Positions 9,336-13,455 of a stretch of DNA of 13,455 nt are shown here, piece by piece (position 1 is the stretch's first letter; each line of letters starts with the position of its first letter). Under the pieces are notes generated by a model. That model saw nothing but the letters and a program-made list of their open reading frames with translations. It was not told where the DNA came from and made no database searches. The stretch comes from Rhodocollybia butyracea (taxonomy: Eukaryota > Basidiomycota > Agaricomycetes > Agaricales > Omphalotaceae): the NCBI GenBank assembly GCA_015501585.1, contig JADNRY010001273.1:1-13455 (forward strand). Direction: 5' to 3'. The position numbers and the translations under genes are program-made.

Positions 9336-9860
9336 TTATGCTTTTACGGCGTACTTTCGGACAGGGAAATTCTGATCCTTCTTGACCTGCTTGGCCGTCT
9401 TTAGCGACTTTTCATGCTGTACAGATCGTTAGGACGATCAAATAAAATAGATAAAATATACTAACCTTTGTCAACCGCCTGCGGATGGCGCGAGTCTTCT
9501 TTGTCCGAAGGTCAAGAGGGATGTATTTCTTGTCCTTGTAGAACTCTCGGGTTTTGGCGGCTTTGTGGTTCATCACCGTCATGACTCGGGCAATCGACTT
9601 GCGAACGGTGTTGCTGTACAGTATTATTAGATTACTGTAGACAAAGAGATAATACATATAACGCACATTTTGGTGAGTTTCGACGCTGAGCCACCAACGA
9701 CCTTCTGCACCCGCAGAGCCAGGAGCTCGTTCTTTAGCTCTGCTAGTTGTTTAGACAAGTCATTTTTGGACCTAGATGTCGTTTAGATTTTCGGAATAAT
9801 TGCGCAAACTTCAACTACACACTTGGACTGGAGCTCATAGGCTTTGACTTTTCCGGGCAT
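9336..9860 (-). CDS. RPL35: 60S ribosomal protein L35 (uL29)
   Basis: A component of the large cytosolic ribosomal subunit near the peptide exit tunnel. The exons are 9860-9823, 9771-9667, 9613-9466 and 9416-9336, joined by GT..AG introns of 51, 53 and 49 nt. The protein starts [17 protein letters not shown], continues through [20 protein letters not shown] and the hallmark [12 protein letters not shown], and ends [10 protein letters not shown]. At 123 residues it matches the usual family length. The start has a good context (ccaaccATG), and a 5'UTR intron lies just upstream. Every codon is intact, unlike the neighbouring genes. Very short first exons and several introns are common in fungal ribosomal protein genes. 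Confidence 0.97.
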
Positions 9861-9871
9861 GGTTGGCGGGT

Positions 9872-9921
9872 CTAGCAGATGTTAGTCGAGATGGGAGACA
9901 CGTAACAAAAATTTAGCATAC
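9872..9921 (-). other. 5'UTR intron of RPL35
   Basis: On the minus strand AAG|GTATGC begins an intron that ends CTGCTAG at 9872, with a CTAAC branch-point-like sequence shortly before. It lies 11 nt upstream of the ATG. Intron-containing leaders are typical of highly expressed ribosomal protein genes. Confidence 0.75.
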
Positions 9922-9929
9922 CTTGAAGA

Positions 9930-11748
9930 TATCGTTCGCCGAGTTGGTCAGGTCAAAATTCAGAGGTAGAAAATGTGAGAAAATGATGACAAATCATGGA
10001 AGAACGTGACGAGCCTGGGCGCTAATTGACATTGGATCGTGCTTCACTGGCGTCCTTTTCCACAGAAGACATCGACTTCAAAGATGCTTTGTTGTGCCTT
10101 CCTCAGTTCCTGGAACTACGGACGCCAAATAATACTCTAGTCTCAAGACCGCAGGCTGCTATCATCCTACTGTGCACTTATACCATTCTGTGATGGTCTC
10201 AACGTCGCGGCGTCTTTACTGTGAGCTTATGCCAAGTGGCCGCTACCTTGTGTGGCTAGTCCTTGCCTGAGAGATGCTTCAAATTGCTTTGGACGAAGAC
10301 CGATCTTCCTGCTTTGTTATTTAGTGCGACTATTGAATATTTCTCAAACTACGCAACTCACATTGATCGACGATTCTGTGCTATATGACAGCTCATGCAA
10401 CCTTAGATGTTTGTGTTCAAATGTACACTTTTACGACCTTATCTGGATGAGGTGCATGTACAGTTTCTGTAAGAGTACTTGATTGCTAGTAACTGCTGTG
10501 TAACTAGCAGATTCTGTCTCTTCCTGACACTTTATGAAACTTCTAATTGTCCCCAACATAAACCGTGAACTGAACGTTTTACCGTTACTCTAATGTAATG
10601 GGAACAGAGTTGTGTGTAATTTTGTGTATGTATAACTTGCGCTCGCCGCCACTGTGTGCGACAATACTGAGCATTAATATTGTTGAGGTTGTGCACCCCA
10701 AGTATGTATTTAACGAGATACATGCAGCCGAGACTGCGACCCCGACAGTTGCTAAGTGGGACTACATGGGTTGCACTAGCACCATCTAACTTACAATTTC
10801 CGCAAACAGCTTTACAATAGTCCTTATCACTCAAATAGAAAGACAGCAAAAGAAATATATTGTTCTGTTTATCTATGAGTCTATCTACACGAAAAGCCTC
10901 TAAAAAATCCTTCAAACTTCAAGCGAAGTTATCCTAAGGTAAGAGGTGGTTTCAAAAATTGCTGAAAGCCAAGCTAACAGACGGGTTCGGATGTATAATT
11001 TGCAATCAGCAAAATAGATCGACCTCGGTAAAAACCTCACTGGTGCGACCGCCGCCCGAGCACAAGAGATGAGGAAACAAATAGGAAAGCGCTGCCTTTT
11101 ATAAGAAGGAATTTTACGCACGGACCAGGCTAGTCATGTGTGATGCTTGAGCGCTTCAGAGCTGAGCAGAGCAAAGTTTTTTATTTTATTTTTTGTCCCG
11201 TTTATTCGCTCTGCGCAGTAGCGTATGGTAGCGATAGCTCTAGCGTAATGTAAACTGAATAATAGGTGTGTTCTGGGAGGAACATCTAAGTCTGTGTCTG
11301 ATAATCAGCAGCCAGCAACGATTGGATCCCATGGGGTTCCACGACAGAAGTGCAAGCACTTCCATCTAGCCTCGAAGGCGCAGAGCAAAGTTATTCCAAA
11401 TTGTAGCTATAGGTAGGTAGGTATAATAGAGCTAAGCATACGGTTAGAAAGAGGTATAAGATAGTATTGCGTACGTATGCGATGAAAATGAAGATTACGA
11501 TGAAGAAATGCCTTAGGATGCAATGTTCAAATGTGAGAGAAAAGGTCGAAATTGAGGTAATAGATAGATGCAACGAGACTAAAGAGATGTAGGTTAAATT
11601 TTACTGCAAAGAGATCCGTCCTGTTGGGATATGTACACATAGATCAGGAATATACCATAAGACTCACAGAGCCTATATTAGAGAGCGTGAGGGTTTCGGG
11701 AAGAGTTGCAAGAGTCTTTGAAGTTAATAGCAGCGTGCCAAGCAGGTA
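9930..11748. other. Gene-poor stretch with a possible decayed plus-strand frame
   Basis: From about 10060 to 10480 the plus strand reads as protein-like text in pieces of different frame (for example DIDFKDALLCLPQFLEL, then DGLNVAASLL) with stops between. No family is recognised. The rest (10500-11748) contains low-complexity AT tracts (about 11176-11195) and no convincing gene. A minus open frame at 10532-10915 has no supporting feature. No tRNA was found. Confidence 0.4.
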
Positions 11749-13373
11749 TCACTGGTCGGGATGGACATGATTATCCGTCTTCATGTCGCTCTTCATGCGC
11801 TTCGAGATATTAGCGGCTGCTACCATAACGAGAGGAGCAGAGAGACTGCTTTCTCCGTCAAAAGGGTCTACAGCTCCCTTGGTGATGATTTTACCATCCA
11901 TGCCTAAATTCGTCAGAGTGGCGCTGCCTTTGAAAGCACCGATTTGCGAAAAGGGTGAGAAGGTTTCTTGAACACAGCATCATCGTCACCGGGAGGATTC
12001 AGTTCGACGTCGACGAGGGGTCAATGTCGGTATCACTGTCCTCTTCGTCCTCGGAATCTTCATCAATTTCGATGTCAAGGTACCTATGGCGTTCCTTGTG
12101 ATAGAAGAATGAACCAACAGTTTCGGGACCATCCGTCGATTCCTCCTCGCATACGGGGAGCAAGCCAATGCTCGTATCACCACTCCTTTTCCGCCGATGG
12201 GTATACAGATAAGATGCGTAGCTGTCGGCTTCAGATTCGAAAGGATTCGGGTAAGAGTCCATTGCTAAGCTGGCCCAGTGGGTCCGCGGGGCTTCCAAAT
12301 AATGAAAAGGGTCGCAATCCCATTTGTCTGAGGTAAAGGAATACTTGCCAAGCCTGACGGTCGGAAAGGTGAACCCATGGCGCCCCACTGGGGTTCGTGC
12401 TTCGTGGGCTCAATGGAGCCATCCTGAGCTTTAGAGCACGATTGAGCCACGCCCTCCTCGCCCTCGCACTTCCAGAATAGTCTCTCTTTGGTTATCTCGC
12501 GGCTGCCGCGCTGCACGGGCATGTACAGAGAGAAGTAAGTGTACGAGTCGAAGATGGATCTTTGAGAACTCGTTGTGCTGAGTTAACAGGTCATTGAGAT
12601 ACTCTGGTAACGGCACTTCTGGAAGAGCGAGCGGGCTGAAGTAGGAATATCGAACGTCGAAGATACCGTCTTGAGATAAGGGGGTGGTGAAAGCGGTGTC
12701 GAGTGGTCGCACAAAGATGGTTTTGGTTGACCACAGCGGAAAGCTGCCAAGTCATCGCCCGACACAGACAAGGAAGAACCAATAAGAGTGACAGAGTCGC
12801 TCACACTGTCTGCGTCGCAACTCTCTGTTTCCGATTCTGCCTCGGACCCTGAACGGAGCTGGAATCTCCATCGCTATTGTCACCAGATGCAGAACCCGAA
12901 GGTGCCTGAACAGTTGGAGTGGCTGGACCTGTAATATATCCTGAATCTTCGAGAAGATGAACACCGATATGCAATAAAGAAACAAGCAATACATACCACG
13001 TCCTGGTAGTGCATCGATGGATAAGGTACTCGAATCAATTCCAACTCGTCCATCTCATCCCGTAATTCTTGGCTGGTTTTGCTCAAGCGAGCATCAACCC
13101 GTTTTAAGGTGCTCACGACGATCCAAGAATAATAAGGTGCAAAAGTCTCAGACCCATACAGTGCAGCAGGAGCAAGAACAGGAGAGCCTGTTATACTGGA
13201 AGTCGAACCCTCCGAGTGAGTTCTGGCAAAACGTGTAGCCTAAACGCATCTACAAGACTAGAGCGAGCCCTTCGACGGAGAGCCCGAGGAGAAAGCGGCG
13301 GGGGTGGGGGTGGGCCTACAATGGCTAACGGAGCTAGAATGAGAGTGGTGAGTGTAGAGCGGACGATAGCGAA
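11749..13373 (-). CDS. Unrecognised acidic protein with Pro-rich N-terminus, frame interrupted; 5' end unresolved
   Basis: The function is not recognised. Reading from 13373 downward, the frame is open with a short hydrophobic piece, a run of six prolines (about 13297-13314), an Arg-rich segment (PRALRRRARSS), then YYSWIV followed by a charged, coiled-coil-like stretch (TLKRVDARLSKTSQELRDEM). An intron at about 12996-12929 leads to a Ser/Gly/Asp-rich linker and a conserved-looking core with VRPLDTAF, DVRYSYFSPL, FDSYTYFSLYMPV, RLFWKCEGEEG and KYSFTSDKWDCDPFHYLE. A very acidic stretch (DIEIDEDSEDEEDSDTD) precedes the C-terminal part, which includes GKIITKGAVDPFDGE and ends at 11749. Frame breaks occur near 13200, 12996, 12846, 12738, 12560, 12368, 12018 and 11970. 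The composition strongly suggests coding DNA because similar protein text resumes after every break. No ATG was found in frame, so the start may lie in an upstream exon or outside the window. Confidence 0.65.
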
Positions 13374-13455
13374 TCAACTGAAACGCGATGCGAAGCTTTG
13401 TGTTTCAAAGTAGGTAAGGTTGCCGCCCGGAGAGCGTAGTAGGGGCGGAAACCGG

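Noticed and set aside
10532..10915. Minus-strand open frame of 127 codons
   Set aside because: It has no recognisable motif and no good ATG context. It is probably chance in AT-balanced DNA.
11783..12336. Plus-strand open frames at 11783-11971 and 11968-12336
   Set aside because: They are antisense to the minus-strand acidic protein, whose codon text is far more protein-like.
1..13455. tRNA genes, rRNA, CRISPR arrays and transposase genes
   Set aside because: I looked for T-loop-like and repeat-spacer patterns and for transposase-type motifs on both strands and found none that hold up.

Overview
The window looks like nuclear DNA of a filamentous fungus, most likely a basidiomycete (Agaricomycotina). 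The genes are split by many GT..AG introns of about 49-60 nt. One ribosomal protein gene (RPL35) has three coding introns and a 5'UTR intron, and there is a GPI-anchored chitin deacetylase-type protein and a germinal-centre (Ste20-family) kinase. The exact lineage cannot be fixed from the sequence alone.

Layout from left to right: a plus-strand polysaccharide deacetylase (168-1746); a gene-poor stretch (1747-3416); a minus-strand secreted precursor (3417-4080) built from short Lys-Arg-terminated cassettes, one per exon; a 387-bp divergent promoter; a plus-strand UstYa/DUF3328-like membrane oxidase (4468-5433); a gene-poor stretch with microsatellites (5434-6740); a minus-strand MST/Sid1-like kinase (6741-8972); minus-strand RPL35 (9336-9860); another gene-poor stretch (9861-11748); and a minus-strand unrecognised acidic protein (11749 to about 13373, N-terminus unresolved).

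The most interesting part is the divergent pair at 3417-5433. A signal peptide plus Kex2-type repeats beside a UstYa-like protein is the core arrangement of dikaritin RiPP clusters (ustiloxin, phomopsin, asperipin), known mainly from ascomycetes. Here the repeat unit carries a conserved Trp before x-Lys-Arg, and each unit sits on its own phase-0 exon.

A caution applies to the whole window. Five of the six genes contain single-base frame breaks in otherwise well conserved coding sequence. RPL35 and the kinase tail are clean. This may be uncorrected long-read indel error or real decay. All multi-exon models here were joined by eye.
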